A stretch of 64,000 nucleotides of DNA, taken from NCBI RefSeq assembly GCF_018139145.2, contig NC_059471.1, positions 46,981,845-47,045,844 on the forward strand, given 5' to 3'. The notes beneath the pieces are model-generated. The model saw only the letters and a list, made by a program, of their open reading frames with translations, was not told where the DNA came from and made no database searches. Made by a program: the position numbers and the translations under genes. The DNA comes from Gymnogyps californianus. Taxonomy: Eukaryota > Chordata > Aves > Accipitriformes > Cathartidae. Shown here in pieces: positions 1-13,569 of the stretch; position 1 is the stretch's first letter, and each line of letters begins with the position of its first letter.

Positions 1-204
1 TGGTTCCAATTAGCTCCAAATCAAATCTATTACTGTGGGGTCAGCCCTAAGTAGTGGTGATGAAAGCTGGTTTTTGCCATCAGGCACCGGGGCTCCTTCT
101 GGGCAGTAACGTGGCTGCACTTCCTAACAACTAAAATAATCCCTGGAATCCTCTGCTCAGGTTGGAGAGGGAGACACTTCCATTTCTAAGGTGAGAGTTT
201 TTCC

Positions 205-266
205 CTTGAGGGGACTCGATGATCTTAAGGGTCTTTCCCAGCCTAAATGAGTCTGTGATTCTATGA
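205..266 (+). mobile_element. CR1 LINE 3' tail fragment
   Basis: The stretch reads as the last part of an avian CR1 element. It has a 'gatgatcttaagggtcttt' segment, a 'cccagccta' match to the usual 'ccaaccta', and then the terminal 'tgtgattctatga' repeat that ends CR1 copies. Only the terminal 60 bases are recognisable. The sequence from about 130 to 204 may be an eroded continuation. There is no coding content. The orientation is plus because the tail lies at the high-coordinate end. Confidence 0.75.
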
Positions 267-1630
267 CTTTCACCAAACTGCACTGACAGAATTATTTATC
301 CAGGGAAATAAGCAAGAGATAGTGTTTAGATGCCATATACCCCAAGAGGTAGTAGTACTGTTTATGTGGATGACTGGAAGCTATTCAAATGCTCATAGAG
401 ACCTAGAAAAGGCTTCCTACGGATTTACATCATGTCCTTGGGCTCTAAGTTTTTATCTTATAAGACATAAGAAGATCTTATATGTGCAAATAGGTCCTCA
501 CAGATCAGACTTTTGAAGAAGCTCTTCACTTTTATTTCAAACAAACATTGGATTGTGGATGAAAAACAGCGCTTGGCCATTTTCTCAGTTTTGGATATTG
601 ACCATGGAAATAGATGGGTAGCTCGTCAGCTTTCAATGCAGAGAAGGTCAGAGCACTCTCTTCTGCAGGTCAGCAAAGACTGAAGCTGGTTGATACCTTT
701 TAGGAAGCTCCTAACACTACTAGTCCTACTGGACACCACATTTTTGGTAGGAGGTTTTGGGAGGCCCAGATCTAAGGAACTGGAACCACACTTTTTCAAA
801 TCAGTGCAGCTGCTTGCTGAGATGGCTACTTTAACTACATTTTTCAAGGTACTGCTGAAGGATTTGTATTCTACATAGACATTCTGTAGTTGCTATAGAT
901 GCATGTCTTCTCAGGACCTCATCAAATACAGTCCTTAATATGTTGAAAATAGGCATGTGTTATTGTTATCTTGTACATTTTGCAGCAAAATCTAGCCTCC
1001 ACCAATTAAAAAAACGTGGTCATGGAGTAACATGACTTCTCCCTTTATATGGTAAAGGCTCAAACTGTGAATGTCAGTTTTACATACATCTATATTTAGT
1101 GCTAGAGGATCATATGCTGTTAGCCAAGGGGAAACAGGAATTCTGTCTTCCGACGCTGTTTTTTTCATAGAAGGTGGCCTCTGGAAGAAGCCTCAAAATC
1201 TGACTCTGTTATTGACATTACCAAGATGATTCTGGCTTCAAAATCTTTCCTTCCATTCCAGACATGTTTTACATTACTTTGACACACTGGGGAATCTGAG
1301 CTTAAAGGCCAAAGTGGGTACTTTTGCTCAGGTGCACGGCCACTGTTAAAATAATCCTTTAACATAACCCATACAGGTATTGACTTGCAAGCTCCAAGTC
1401 CTCCATAAAAGACAGACAACTCTGTTGCTACACAATGGACTTTTCTTTGGTTCGCTGTCCTTTCTTCTCCCAAGTGCATTGGAGTTGTTTAGTTTTGCTT
1501 TGTTTTGTTTTTCTGGAATCCATTTTGGTTTCTAAATGCTGTGATTTTGTATGACATCTTCTCCTGCTGTCTCTGGTCCTTCAGTTGAGTAGGCTTGGTA
1601 GCCACAGGTACTATCATCACTACTCTTTAC
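267..1630. other. Non-genic AT-rich DNA
   Basis: No exon, RNA gene or intact repeat is recognisable. Open frames of 60 to 104 codons occur on both strands (for example 1165-1479 minus) but resemble no family I know and are expected by chance at this base composition. A very eroded CR1-like tail may lie near 1515-1556 ('ctgtgattttgtatgac'), too weak to annotate separately. Confidence 0.5.
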
Positions 1631-2130
1631 AGAACCACATAATGGTTGAGATTGGAAGGGACTTCCGGAGGTCATCTAGTTCAACCCCCTGCTCAAGCAA
1701 GGCCACCTACAGCTGGTTGCCCAGAACTGTGTCCAGACAGCTTTTGAATATGTCCAAGGATGGGGACTCCACAACCTCTGTGGGCAAACTGTGCCAGTGC
1801 TTAGTCATCCTCACAGTAAAAAAGTATTTCCTGATGTTCAGACAGCACCTCCTGTGTTTCACTTTGTGCCCATTGCCTCTGGTCCTGTCACTGGACACCA
1901 CTGAAGAGACTGGCTCCATCTTCTTTGCACCCTCCCTTCAGGTATTTATATACATTAATAAGATCCCCCCTGAGCCTTCTCTTTGCTGAAATAAACAGTC
2001 CCAGCTCTCGCAACCTGTTCTCACAGGAGAGGTGCTCCTAACCCTTAATCATCTTTGTGGCCCTTTGCTGGAATCTCTCCAGTAGCTCTATATCTCTTTT
2101 GTACTAAGGAGCCCAGAACTCTTGTACCCA
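1631..2130 (-). mobile_element. CR1 LINE 3' fragment
   Basis: The plus strand shows the reverse complement of an avian CR1 3' end. It reads 'attggaagggact...ggaggtcatctagttcaaccccc', then the region equivalent to the C-terminus of ORF2 and the 3' UTR ('cctctgtgggcaaactgtgcc', 'tatttcctgatgttcag'). It is 5'-truncated, losing similarity near 2130 after 'gagcccagaact'. Read on the minus strand, 1707-1919 is an open frame of 70 codons that matches the extreme C-terminus of CR1 ORF2, so it is a remnant rather than a gene. The element is closely similar to the copy at 13570-13785. Confidence 0.93.
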
Positions 2131-3330
2131 GCTTGCACAGACCTGTGCTCCGTGACACTCACTCCACATGCAGCCATTAACAGAACATCACCTTGCTTGT
2201 GTCTGAGTCTACAGATCTACAACAAGCCTCTGTAGATGCTCTAGTAGCCTGGTCACGTCTTTGTTCTCAGATCAAGCCACCATTCTCTGAAGTGGACCTC
2301 TTTGCTCCTAACAGCAATCTATTTTTTATCTCCAGGAAATGGAGTATTTTTGTTTCAAGAGGAACTCTCCAAAGCTACTTCCTACTCAAAAATACATTTT
2401 GATTTCTCCAGGGAAAAGTTCTCCCTAACTTGTTTTTAGCTCTCTCCCCATCCTTGACCTTTAGGTATCATTTTTCTCTGACCTCCCCTTCACGACCCTT
2501 CCTTCTTTCTCTGCTTTGCTATAGAAGAGTACTTATATCTCTTTCTCTTAAGCTTCCAGGCTAGCAAAAACATATTCTCCCCAACATCAGTCAGAAATGA
2601 ACTCCTTACAACTCCTCCCACCATTTTTTTAAGCTGGAGACTTTCTGCTATTGGCATTCATTTTTACCAAGTAAGCTTCCCTATTATGGCACTATCTCAG
2701 TGCAAACTTCATTTTTCCCTAGTTTGCATGGGGTACAAATGTAGTCTTCTAGGTTCTGCTCTGTCTCCTTTCCTTTGTTAACTGTTCTCTAAAGCTACTT
2801 CCTTCACTTTTCCCTGATCTTTGTGGCTTTTTCATGCAGGCATTGAAATCCTGCTTCTGGCATATCTCTTCCTGTAATATCTCATGTACTTTCTGTAGCC
2901 TTGACCTCATCTATTGAAATCTTTCCATAGAACTTGAGCTTTACTGGAAGCCACAGCCATAGAAAACTGTTTCTTCTCAGAGCAACCCTCTGGTTTCTTC
3001 TCCAACTCTTCTGCTTCAAAGCTTCTGAATATGACATGAATGTATTACAAGGCCCAGAGAGACCTCCATATTCACAGATTCGCAGACTAACAGCATGACC
3101 CAGATATCTGTTCTGACAAAACTGATATTCAAACATTGCTGCTATCCTCTCACCTACCCTTCATAGATTAAATTTGCTGACCTTTCTTCTACTGTTTCAT
3201 TTTTTACCTCTGGAAACTCGATCTTGCTCCTTTTCTGTTTGCAGAGGCTTATACCTCCTCTGAGTCCTTCCTAAAGCCAGTATCTTCTTATGGACATATT
3301 TATAATCTTTTCATCATAATTGAGTAAGGG
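2131..3330. other. Pyrimidine-rich non-genic stretch
   Basis: Following the CR1 fragment, roughly 2280-3300 is conspicuously rich in C and T on the plus strand, with many 'tctcc', 'cttcc' and 'ctttct' runs but no strict repeat unit. I recognise no repeat family and no gene. The open frames at 2193-2402 plus and 2882-3136 minus have no recognisable motifs. Confidence 0.45.
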
Positions 3331-6300
3331 CTGTGATTCTGTAGTAAGTGGGCAGAATATAGTGTCTTTAATTCTGTGCTGAAATTTCAGGTTTACGTTC
3401 CAGAAAGACTATACAAACAGGTGAGAAAGACTTAGAAAGCAAGGAATAATTTACTCTTTGTAAGCAGGTAATAAATTCTCCAGGGTTTTTCACCTGCAGA
3501 TACTGAGAATGTCCTTAAAATTCATAAATATTCAGCATCTTGAAAAACGACAAATAGATGTTGTGGTTTTCCAGTTTCTTCCGCCTTGCATCATTCTCAC
3601 CATTCCTGGTTTGTGTTGCTCATCTCTGATTCTCCACCATGCCAGTCTCCTGGTGGCCTACAAACCCAACTGTAGCACACCTTTGTCTTCCTGGATTCAT
3701 TAATCTGCACAGCAGATCAAATGGTTCATGAATTTACTCCTGTGCCCCATGTCCCTCTTCTCTGGTGTGTTTGACATTCATATGCAGTTACCTTTTAGAA
3801 TGGGACCATGTAAAATGTGCAAAGTAACTGAACAGAAATTCACAGCATTGTATTACCTCCTGTTAGCTGGAGTGTGCATTCAGTTTGGGTTAGCAAATGC
3901 AGCTCTGGGTACTTTTTGGAAGCAGCTTTAACCCGCTGAAAACTCAGTCTATGGCCATTTCTACATTTTTTTGTTTCTAGTCAGGACTGAAATTGTGCAA
4001 TAACTATCTTTCACTTGGTTCCTCATCACTTGCGTTTCTGGTTAGCATTAGAGGAAGACAATTAAATGACAATGAAGAAAAGCAAGTGCAAATATTGCAG
4101 CTTCCAAAAGGGTCATTCTAATTTGGGTGAAATGTCAAAGAGGGTTTCAGTATATCTGAGCCATTTCCCCTATTTCTGTTCATTGTCAGCAGAATGAACT
4201 TGCTCCTATTATGTTAAAAATAAAGTAGCAAAGTTGTATTTTTAGATTAAATATAAGAGAATGATAACCCATTAGCCCATGTCCTCGCTACAGATTCCTT
4301 GCCTGCCTACTCTAATGACGTGAATGAGGATCACTCCTTCCTCTATTTTAGACACAGAATGCCCTTGCAAACAAGACACTTTATTTTAGTGGGAATTTCC
4401 TGGTTAAATACAAGTTACATCCCTCAGACATGATTCCTGTGCATTTAGATTGATGCAATCCTTCCTTTGAATCACTTGACTGAAATGCACATTTCTTTCA
4501 TAGTTGTGTTATGCTAGAAGTCCAGATGCAAAGAGCAAAAAGCCATGAGAATTAGGGCAAAGAAGATAAGATGTCATAACATTTAAGAATGCAATTGTAA
4601 TTTTTTCGGCTGTATGAAAGTTTTTGTAGTAACATCCAATTTGCCAAAAGTATCTTGTCAGTACAAATGTAACAATGTTAAAATTAATTTCTACTAAATT
4701 TAAACCCCTTTTATGGACTGATAAGTGCAGAGGGGCAGATTTACTGCTGCTTATTGATGGTATAAGGCAGTTGGGGTTAGTTAACACTGTTATACTTCAG
4801 ACCAGCAATAAGCCTGCCAAAGTATCTCTGTGCTTGCCCTCACTGTTAAAAAAAGATACAGTCTACTCCCTTTCTCATCATTCCTTTTGCAGTTGCTATT
4901 TTAAGCAGCCCCTTTGCCCCTTTTAACATTTTAAATCCGAACAGGCTCAATAGGTGAAACTTGAAACTGGTATGTATATTTCTTGCATCTGGAATAAAAA
5001 GGAAGGGAACAGCTAGAGAAACAGATTCCTTCCCTAACATTTTCATGTTAACTGCAAATGTGTAATCAGTGGTTCCTACTACATATCAGCGGCTGAGTGA
5101 TGAATATGTTCTTAAGAATGTAAGTCAGCCATCATTTCTGAGGGCTTCATGTCCCGCTTATTGCCTCACCCTTGGCAGGTGATTTGCTTCGAGAGCATGC
5201 CAGTCTGTTAAGCACCATGAACAGTTATGGATCTAAACATTATTGTGCAAGAGGAAGATGTAGCAAACAGTAAAGAGTAATTCCATGTATTTCTTATTAA
5301 CTGACGGATGGGTTAAATTCACCATTCTTCAGAGAACCCACACACAGCAGTGTGGTTATGTCTGTGTCAGCTAGCGCTGGCCTAGATAATGCCTGGGTGT
5401 GTTATGGGGATAATGTAAGATAGAGACTGTTCCAGTAAGAACTCTGGACACAGCGACCTTGTTTTGGTGTGTATGGGGTTGAGGAAGAGAGTTTAGATAT
5501 GTGCAAGTAAGTTGTGCCATGCCACTAATCCTCGGGTCCCTGGCTAATCCTATTTACTGATACAGACATATCCTGCAAGTTCCAGGGAAGCCTTGAAGAC
5601 AGGGTTACAGTGGACCTTGGAGCTGCCTTCTGCACAGAGAGGAATGATATGCAGTTAGTAAGCCACTCACCTCAAACATAAGCAGACAGAGCTCTCACAG
5701 AGTCAGAGCTGGATCCACTTGTAATGCAGATAGTGGAGAAGATGAGCAGCTGGTGGAAAAGAGTCATCTGGCAAAACAATGGAGGGTTTCAGCCTGAACT
5801 GTAAGGGAATTGGCAGCTGTGGAACTGGAACAGGGAAGAAAAAAAGCCCATCCCTTTTTAAACCTAGGTGGAGAGCTATCTAAATAGCTTAATGAGTCTC
5901 TGCAGGTTGGCTATAGGATGACTGTGGAGCGCTGTGTTGTGTCTCAAAGAGTATGATGCCAATGAGACCTTCAGCAATGACTAGGCAATGGTGGATGGAT
6001 TCTGGCTAAATGGAGCTCGGTTTTTCCTGATCTCCTTGTTTACCCACAAAAAGCGTGCTGGAGGCTGTACTCTGCATGAGAGTAATTTCTGAGCTAGGCA
6101 TCTGCATGATAGATGCTAAACCTGAAGTAGCTTTTATAAGATTTCTTTGCATGAATGAAATCAGTTGTTTCTGAAGGTGATTAATTGCATCTGGACATTA
6201 GGGCATAAGATTACTCAGAGGATTTGTGTTCTGGGTAATCTACTATTCTCTCTCCTTTGAGTCTGGTGAGAGTATAGTGACTAGCTCAGATTTAATTTTC

Positions 6301-7865
6301 AAGCTTCTAGATGTTTGAAACTAGATGAGATGAAGCCCAGTGTCTGAGTTGTAGCTGGAAGAATGTTTGGGATAGGATAAATAAGTTAAAAAGAGAAGCT
6401 TTTTCCTATGTCTGTTTGTTGTGTTTCTTGAGATTCCTCATCTTTCTCTGTGTCTTGTCACATAAATTTTACACCCAGTCAAGGACAGATGATGTCATAT
6501 TGCCTCTTTTATCATTTATACCTCTTCTTAACATCTGTTTCCTAGCCAACTAATTCTCCATGTGTAACTTTAGTCACCATTTAAGCCATCAGTAAATTCG
6601 GATGACTTTTTCTAGACCAAGGCTCATTGCATGTTCCGTACAGTTTCCATTTCTAAAATCACAGTCAGAGTGTAACACATACTTTGATTCAAATGGGTTA
6701 ATATTCATGATCAAGAGGAAACATTTCCTTTATCTCTATTTTTGGCGTAAGGAACTAGCCAAAAGCTCAGACCAAAACAAACTTTTTCTTGGCATTGATT
6801 CAGATTATTTGGGCCCAATCCTACTCTTCTGGAAATCACTAATAGCACTCCCATTGGGTTTCTGGAGGGACAGAACAGGGTCCTTCATAATAAATATCTT
6901 CGATTAATTCAATTATCTTAAAGTTAAAAACAATGATACCAAAAGAAATAAATTAGTGCCAGTGGTATATTTTTCTGGACAAAATCCAGGTTTAATAAAT
7001 ATGTCATGAGTAAAGGACACAGGATACTCTACATTATTGAAAAGGCTTTGACAATCTCACATTTTTTGTACTTAAAAACAAGAGGCAATATTCTCTGATA
7101 AACAGAGTTTTCCTATATGGAGTATTAAAATGATTAAAACTGTTCAGAATATCTGAAAATCTAAAAATCATTACTGTACAAAAAGTAAGTTGAATGGATT
7201 TGATGGTCTAGGCTGTCTTTGTTGGGTATGCCCAAATAACACTGAAGACAGGTTTTGACCTGAGAACTTTAAATTATCATGCAAGTAGTTTGATAAATAT
7301 GAGTGGCAAAATTTGGACTGGTTTAGTTCCAACTAATGTACAAATTTAACTGAGTCATTTGTATGTAGAGTTTAGTTTTCCCAGAACTGCTACATTCAAT
7401 GGGAAAAGATCAACATACGCAGAGTGAGATTTGGGCCATATGAAATCTGAAGGACCTATCTCTCCTATTGGCAAGAAAGGAAACTTAGAGCAATAAAGGT
7501 CTTAATTTAGATGTCTTTTTCATCATATGTTATTAGAAAACTAAGCAGTATGAAAGCATAAGCTCATGCATTATTCTGTAGCTGTCAGTATTTTTAAGTT
7601 GTTAGAGTAGTCCCTGGCATGATATGACTAGCAATAGCTACCTATACGATGTCAGAGCATTTGAGAGCACGCTTGAGGGTCTGTTCCCAAGAGGTACTAT
7701 GAATGATGCCACTCTTCTTTGGAAGGTGAAAACATTTATCTGTAGAGACTCTAACTAGGCCACTTGGCCTCAAAGCTGAAGAGCAGGCCCAAGCCTTTCT
7801 ATTAGGACATGTAGGCCCCACCAGTGAAGTTAAATGGGCAGAATTTGTCTGAGGCAAATGATTTA
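3331..7865. other. Non-genic unique DNA
   Basis: No gene, RNA or identifiable mobile element was seen across this block. Overlapping short ORFs at 4509-4787 (minus, 92 codons) and 4675-4926 (plus, 83 codons) lack motifs, and the two strands are open together, which argues against either being coding. The block contains AT-rich sequence without tandem structure. Confidence 0.5.
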
Positions 7866-8122
7866 TCTCCTTTCCTTTCCTTTCCTTTCCTTTCCTTTCC
7901 TTTCCTTTCCTTTCCTTTCCTTTCCTTTCCTTTCCTTTCCTTTCCTTTCCTTTCCTTTCCTTTCCTTTCCTTTCCTTTCCTTTCCTTTCCTTTCCTTTCC
8001 TTTCCTTTCCTTTCCTTTCCTTTCCTTTCCTTCCCTTCCCTTCCCTTCCCTTCCCTTCCCTTCCCTTCCCTTCCCTTCCCTTCCCTTCCCTTCCCTTCCC
8101 TTCCCTTCCCTTCCCTTTCCTT
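7866..8122. repeat. (TTTCC)n/(TTCCC)n microsatellite array
   Basis: This is a pure polypyrimidine tract on the plus strand, with no A or G from 7866 to 8122. TTTCC units run without interruption from 7871 to 8030 (32 copies). The unit then switches sharply to TTCCC from 8031 to 8115 (17 copies), and one TTTCC unit closes the array. Open frames of up to 165 codons on both strands here encode only repeats such as FPFLS or KGKER and are artefacts. Length is likely polymorphic. A homopurine-homopyrimidine tract this long can form triplex (H-DNA) structures; that is family knowledge, not seen directly. Confidence 0.99.
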
Positions 8123-11100
8123 GATACACATGAAAGCATTTCAGATAGGATTACTTAGGACTGAGTTATCCAAATTCTGTAGGGGGACTATATGCTAGGA
8201 GTTTGCAATGTTTATTGTTTCAACCCTTTTTTGTCCTTTGTGCCTAGCATCGACTTAGGTGCCTAGTTTGAAAAATAGAGACAATTGATGACAGCAGAAT
8301 CAGTGCTTGAAGTGCTTGCTGTTAAAATGGGTTCAGCCTCCAGAAAACTGGCCTGAAACCTGGACTTGGTTCCAAGTGAAATACGTTGTTGGTTCAGAGT
8401 CAGTGTCCACTGGAGCTTTGTCAAGATAATAAATTCACATTACTATTTGTCTGCATTTGACACAATGGGCAATGGGTTTGGAAGTACAGCGTAAAACAAC
8501 AGGGCATCAAAGGCAAGCGTTGAAAAAGCTTTTCTTATAATAATGGACAAACACAGTAAATTCCAAAGGTTTGGTTTGGGTGATCGCTCAGCCTCTCCTG
8601 AGTTCACAATGGATGCTGCAGGTTTCGGGAGATGAAATTATGTTGCAAGATTTCCAAAATGTCCCGATCTTGGGTGGCTTGAAAAATACAGGGCCACAAT
8701 AGGGCTTCACAATGCTTAGTACAAGATGGCACATTTGGGCCTAGGTTTGGTTTTTTTCACAAACCAGCTCTTTTCTGATGTCTTCATAAACCTTACTTCT
8801 CATTCTAAGAGGTTCCTACCCTTGCTGCTCCACCTAATATTTTTATTCTCTCTTTGAAACAGGATAACCTCATTCACTCTCACTCATCTGTAGTCATACA
8901 TGTGCACTTTTTATAGTCATTGACTCCTATATTTTTTCCAGAATGAATCCATAGTTCTGGACTTATCAACATGCTCTGACCACTGGCTTACTCATCTGCA
9001 CAGGTATGCACATGTAATCCTTGTTTTGCATCTGAGTCTGAAATATCTAGGTAAGATGGGTGTCTGGCCAGATCTGAGAAACAATGGCCCCAAGTCATAA
9101 CAAGAGCCTCTCTTCTGGGCCATGCATAAAGAAGACACAAACAGAAGTCTGTTCTCCTGTTGGGCAAAGGAAAATACTGAAACCCCAAATAGATGCTCCT
9201 TACAATGTTGAAAAAGCAACACCTAGAGAAACTACAAAGTGGGATCTGTTCACAGATCCTTGTGTCCTCCAGGTTGCTCAGCACCTTCCTGAAGCAGCAA
9301 CTCAGACAGACTAAGGAAAACTGAGAAAACAGAAGGCTTACACGTCCTTCTCAGGCCTAGACCAAGGAAGATGAGGGGAAACATGCCCAACTGTTCTGTT
9401 CTGAGGATAGTTCTGTGAAAAAAAGGTTACTTCTAAAATATGTTATTTCTATATCAGTATGGAGAAAAAAAAGAAGCTGATTGGAATCTACTCTTTTTCT
9501 GCAGCGCATGAGGGAGGAAGGGTAGAAGAAAGCAAAATAGAAGTCTTCAGTCTTTTTTGTTTCTACATTCTCACTGCAGAGACTGTTTCAGAAGTAGCAG
9601 AAAGTTAGCATTTCTTACTATCCCAAGAACATCTGGCTACGCCTGTATAAGTAAACTAGACATTCCCAGGGAACATCCTAGGCACAGGAATTTGGAGCTC
9701 CATGCTGTTAAAGTATGCTATAGTCCATGGCACAGCTCTAGTGGCTAACTATCACCCTCCTAAACAATACCTGGGCGTGCTTCCGGAGTTAGCAGGGGCA
9801 AGAACTATTTCCAACAAGCAGTTAGAGTATAGCTATTTTGTCTTGAAAACTGAGAGTTTAACTGTATGGATGTTGGCTGTCCCATGCCATTCAGCCTCGG
9901 TGCCAGGGAATAGCTCGAGCCTACTTGTTTCACTGTTATAGATGTGGCCTCAGTCCAGGGACTAAAACTGAAAAGACCCTTCCTTGACTTGTCTTAACTA
10001 TACAGATTAAGTAACATTGCAACAAGAAACTGCTGCTGCCATTCCACCATCTAACTGACACCGGCATTTGGCCATTCCCCTTTAAATGAACAGCTATAAA
10101 TTTTTTGACCAAATGGAAATAGCAAAGAATTGGACGTCAAGATATGTAACATCTAAACCCCAAATAAATGACTGCGGATACTGTGCTGCCTTATTTCTCT
10201 TAACGATTTCAGAGTTTCTTGAAATAGATTGTATATAATATCCATGAGCACAGATAGGTTATGGAGAAGCACTGCAGAGCACCTTGGGACCATTGCCCTT
10301 GTCCTTGGGACAATGGACCTTGCCCTTCTGTCCCTGTGTGACTGCTTCTTCATTTATGTTTCCAAGAATTTCTTTTGAATGACTGTCTTGAGGAGGAACC
10401 GGACCGTGTTTGGGATGGCATTGGGATTGCAGGACCTTAGAAGTCTGGCTGAGACTTTATTTTGTCAAACTGATTGGTCCATCCCTTCCTTACCCACACC
10501 ATGCTTGGCTCCACCAGGGCTTTCAGTCACCCATTTGCATGAGCAACAGGATTGCACACCAACCAAAGAAAGGTCTGTATGTGCATAATGCAATTTAACG
10601 TGTAATGACATGAATGCAGTCCTTTCTAAACAAAAATAGATGTTTTTAGAGGGAAAGGAATGCTACAGCTTGATGGAAGAAGTTTAGCAGCAGCTCTGGC
10701 TGACCCAGGGTAGATTTTTAGTGAATGCTGAGAGAGAATTAGCACTGGTATTAGCTAGAATAGGGGATAAGCATTTTGCTTAAGGTTTTGCTGTCATCAG
10801 TTCACTTTAACTGTGTAGTGGCAGGAGGGAGGGAAAGATACTGGGAAGGAAATGATGAAATGGTGTTTTTGCAAAGTTTGACACATCACCGCTTTGGACT
10901 GGCTGAAAACTTTAAAAAAATATTATGATTATCACAGTACAGTGTGGTTATTTTTTAATAAAAAGAAAGCTGTGGGACATTTTTCACTTTTCCACTACAA
11001 TTTCTGCCATCACATAGTTTGTTGTTTACCTTGATTTATTACAAGTCTCTCTCTCTCCGTGCTTTTCTCAAAAAAAAAAAAAAGAAAAAGATTTTTTTCA

Positions 11101-13569
11101 ACTATACATCAGTGCTTGTGAATGACCCCGAATATGATAACCTTAGGCATACGTTGTAGGTTTTCATCTCAAGCAACTGATTCCCAAAGTACAATGACAG
11201 GAATTCAAGTTAGTAAGTAACAGGGCCTTTATTTCCCCAGAGATACAAGTGTGGAAGTCAAGGGAAATACAATGACGTTGTTAATGTTGTATTTATAACT
11301 GTTAGTAGTCCCACCCTCGGCTTCATTGTCTGAAGTGCTACTGTTATTTTCATAAAAAGCACAGCAGGCAATTTCTATTTTATACAAATGATTTATTTCT
11401 ACACGTGAGGAAAAAACATTTTTATTGTCTGTTTGAGATCTATTAAAAGAATCTTGTCATGATGTTTTATGCTTTAAAACCCTTTGGTTAGATAAGCTAG
11501 TTAATAACTGGACAGCCTTTTGAAGGTGTAAGATTCCGGGCATTAATTTTCATCTCACAAAAGATAATCTGACTTTAACCATTACTTCTGAGCTGATAAA
11601 TATTCTTACTAAAGATGGAAAAACTGATACAAAGGTGTTAGTGACTGCAACAAAACCATCATGGCAGTTTGCTGTTAATGCAACTAATCAGCTCCTGATT
11701 CCTAACGTAATTCCAGACATTTGAATCATGCCCTTCCAAATTCCTTTTTTTTAATTTATGTGGATCTTTTTTCTCTTGCCATTTTTATTCTTTTCTTGTT
11801 CCTTTCTTTTCATTTCTCTCTTCTACCATTCTTTTTATTGTGTTCAACTATAATGCAAAGAGGACATACAGTTACCATAAAATCTTTTATAAACATGTTA
11901 TAATGTCTTACTTTAGCATAACTGATTGCCAATTGTTCATTATAATTCCCAATACTTTTACAAAATAACTTACTTTGTAAAAAAGAAGTGAGACTATAGG
12001 AAACACAGTTAGACCTATCATTCAGAACACCAACTGAATTGAACTAAAACCCTTTCCAAAATCAAACCAATCAAATCTAGTTAACTTTGTTTTTAAATGG
12101 TTACAGACATTATTTGCTGCTGGATTAGATACGTGTCTGTCAGTATATTTTAAGAAATTACTATTTTCATGTATTTTTGGTGCAGTCAAAGCTAGGAAGT
12201 ATTTGAGAGAAACGCAGGCCATGAGGTTGTCATGAAACACAACTTGATTAAGTTCAAATGACCTTTAAATAATCGTTTGGACATCTGTTGCTTTATCCAA
12301 GCTTTCCAAAGTTTGCCCATGATTTTCTGTACGAAAACACTTCATTAAGTACTTAGCTAGTTCCCAAGTCTGAAGTGAATGTGACCTGACAGAAACATCA
12401 CAAATCTTTGTGACATGGTTTTAAATATCCAACCAAAGTAACATTAAGTGAATTCATAGCAAATTGTGTAATTCAGCTCCTAATCAACTGAACTGTTATT
12501 TGGGAAAGTAACAGAACGGGGTTTCACTTTTAAGGTGTTTTGCAAATCAAGCAAGGTATTTCCTTTACAAGACTGCTGACAATAAAGGAAATCTTCTGGT
12601 TCCATCTCAAAGGACTCCTGTGAACTCTAGTGAGATGAACTCCAGTGAGATGAACTCATGCCAGTATTACAAAATACAGCTGACCCCTGAACTGATGTGT
12701 GAATGAAGGCTTGGAAGATTTCTTTGAGTGGTATCAGAAGACAAGTACTTAAGAAATAACTAGGAAGTTGAAAAAAAGTATCTAAGGTATTTTAGATTAC
12801 GTAGATAGAGACTTCAGACATCCCCACAGATATCCAGGACTGAATACAGGAAGATCCTGTCCGAAAGGCAGTCGAAGAAATACCTTAATAAAAGAGCTTC
12901 TTGAGAGCTGTGGACAAAAAGGAGGATTATATGCTATAGCGTGAGGAATTCTTTGGACTTTTCTTTTTCACCTGAAGCACTAGTCAATCCAGAAGGAAGG
13001 AGAATTTGACTTTACCAGAGAATGAAGTTATTAAGGAGAAGAGGGAATCTGAAACAGCTGCTGCGTCTGACATGAATAAATAAATCTCACTGCTACAGAG
13101 ACCTGCAGTGGCCACTCTTCAGATATCTTTGTGTGGATGCTCTTAGTGGCTTTGGTAAGGTTTCCAGGCTGTTTAATAGGGACCATATCACAAAGATAGA
13201 AGTGCAACATAAATGTGGGAAGTATTTCATGTTTTATGTGAGCTTTGTTCTGGATTATCATAGAGGAATGCAAGTGGTCTGTGTTCAGCTGTGCCTTCCC
13301 TCACTCTCAGTTATCGGAAAGAGCAAATGCAAATGACTGAATTTTAGCAGGCTCATGTAGCAAAATGTATGGTGAATAGGTTAAGCTGAAGACCTACAAT
13401 AAAATGTAGCTTGAGATATATTTTCATGCTAAATATTTGAATTTACGCTAATTCCCTATTCTGTCCCAGCTTTTTTTTTATACTTACTCAGTTCCTTATC
13501 ATCCTTCCTTTGAAAGTCTTACCTCATAAAGCTTCTTATTTTTGGCATTAGAGATCACACAATTGCAGG
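8123..13569. other. Non-genic unique DNA
   Basis: No exon or RNA gene is recognisable. Small features inside are an A14 run at 11070-11083, a 15-bp tandem repeat at 12621-12660, and a repeat-free block at about 8440-8720 with several CpGs that could be conserved noncoding sequence. Open frames near 8988-9314 overlap each other on both strands and show no motif. Confidence 0.5.
12621..12660. repeat. 15-bp tandem repeat, 2.7 copies
   Basis: The unit 'tgaactctagtgaga' (12621-12635) is followed by 'tgaactccagtgaga' (12636-12650, one T/C change) and a partial third copy 'tgaactcatg'. It is a short local duplication with no coding context. Confidence 0.85.

Noticed and set aside
4509..4926. Overlapping 92- and 83-codon frames on opposite strands
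   Set aside because: Both strands are open together, there are no splice or initiation signals, and there is no family resemblance.
7642..8198. Several long open frames (88-165 codons) on both strands
   Set aside because: All are translations of the TTTCC/TTCCC array. A pentanucleotide repeat without stops is open in every frame.
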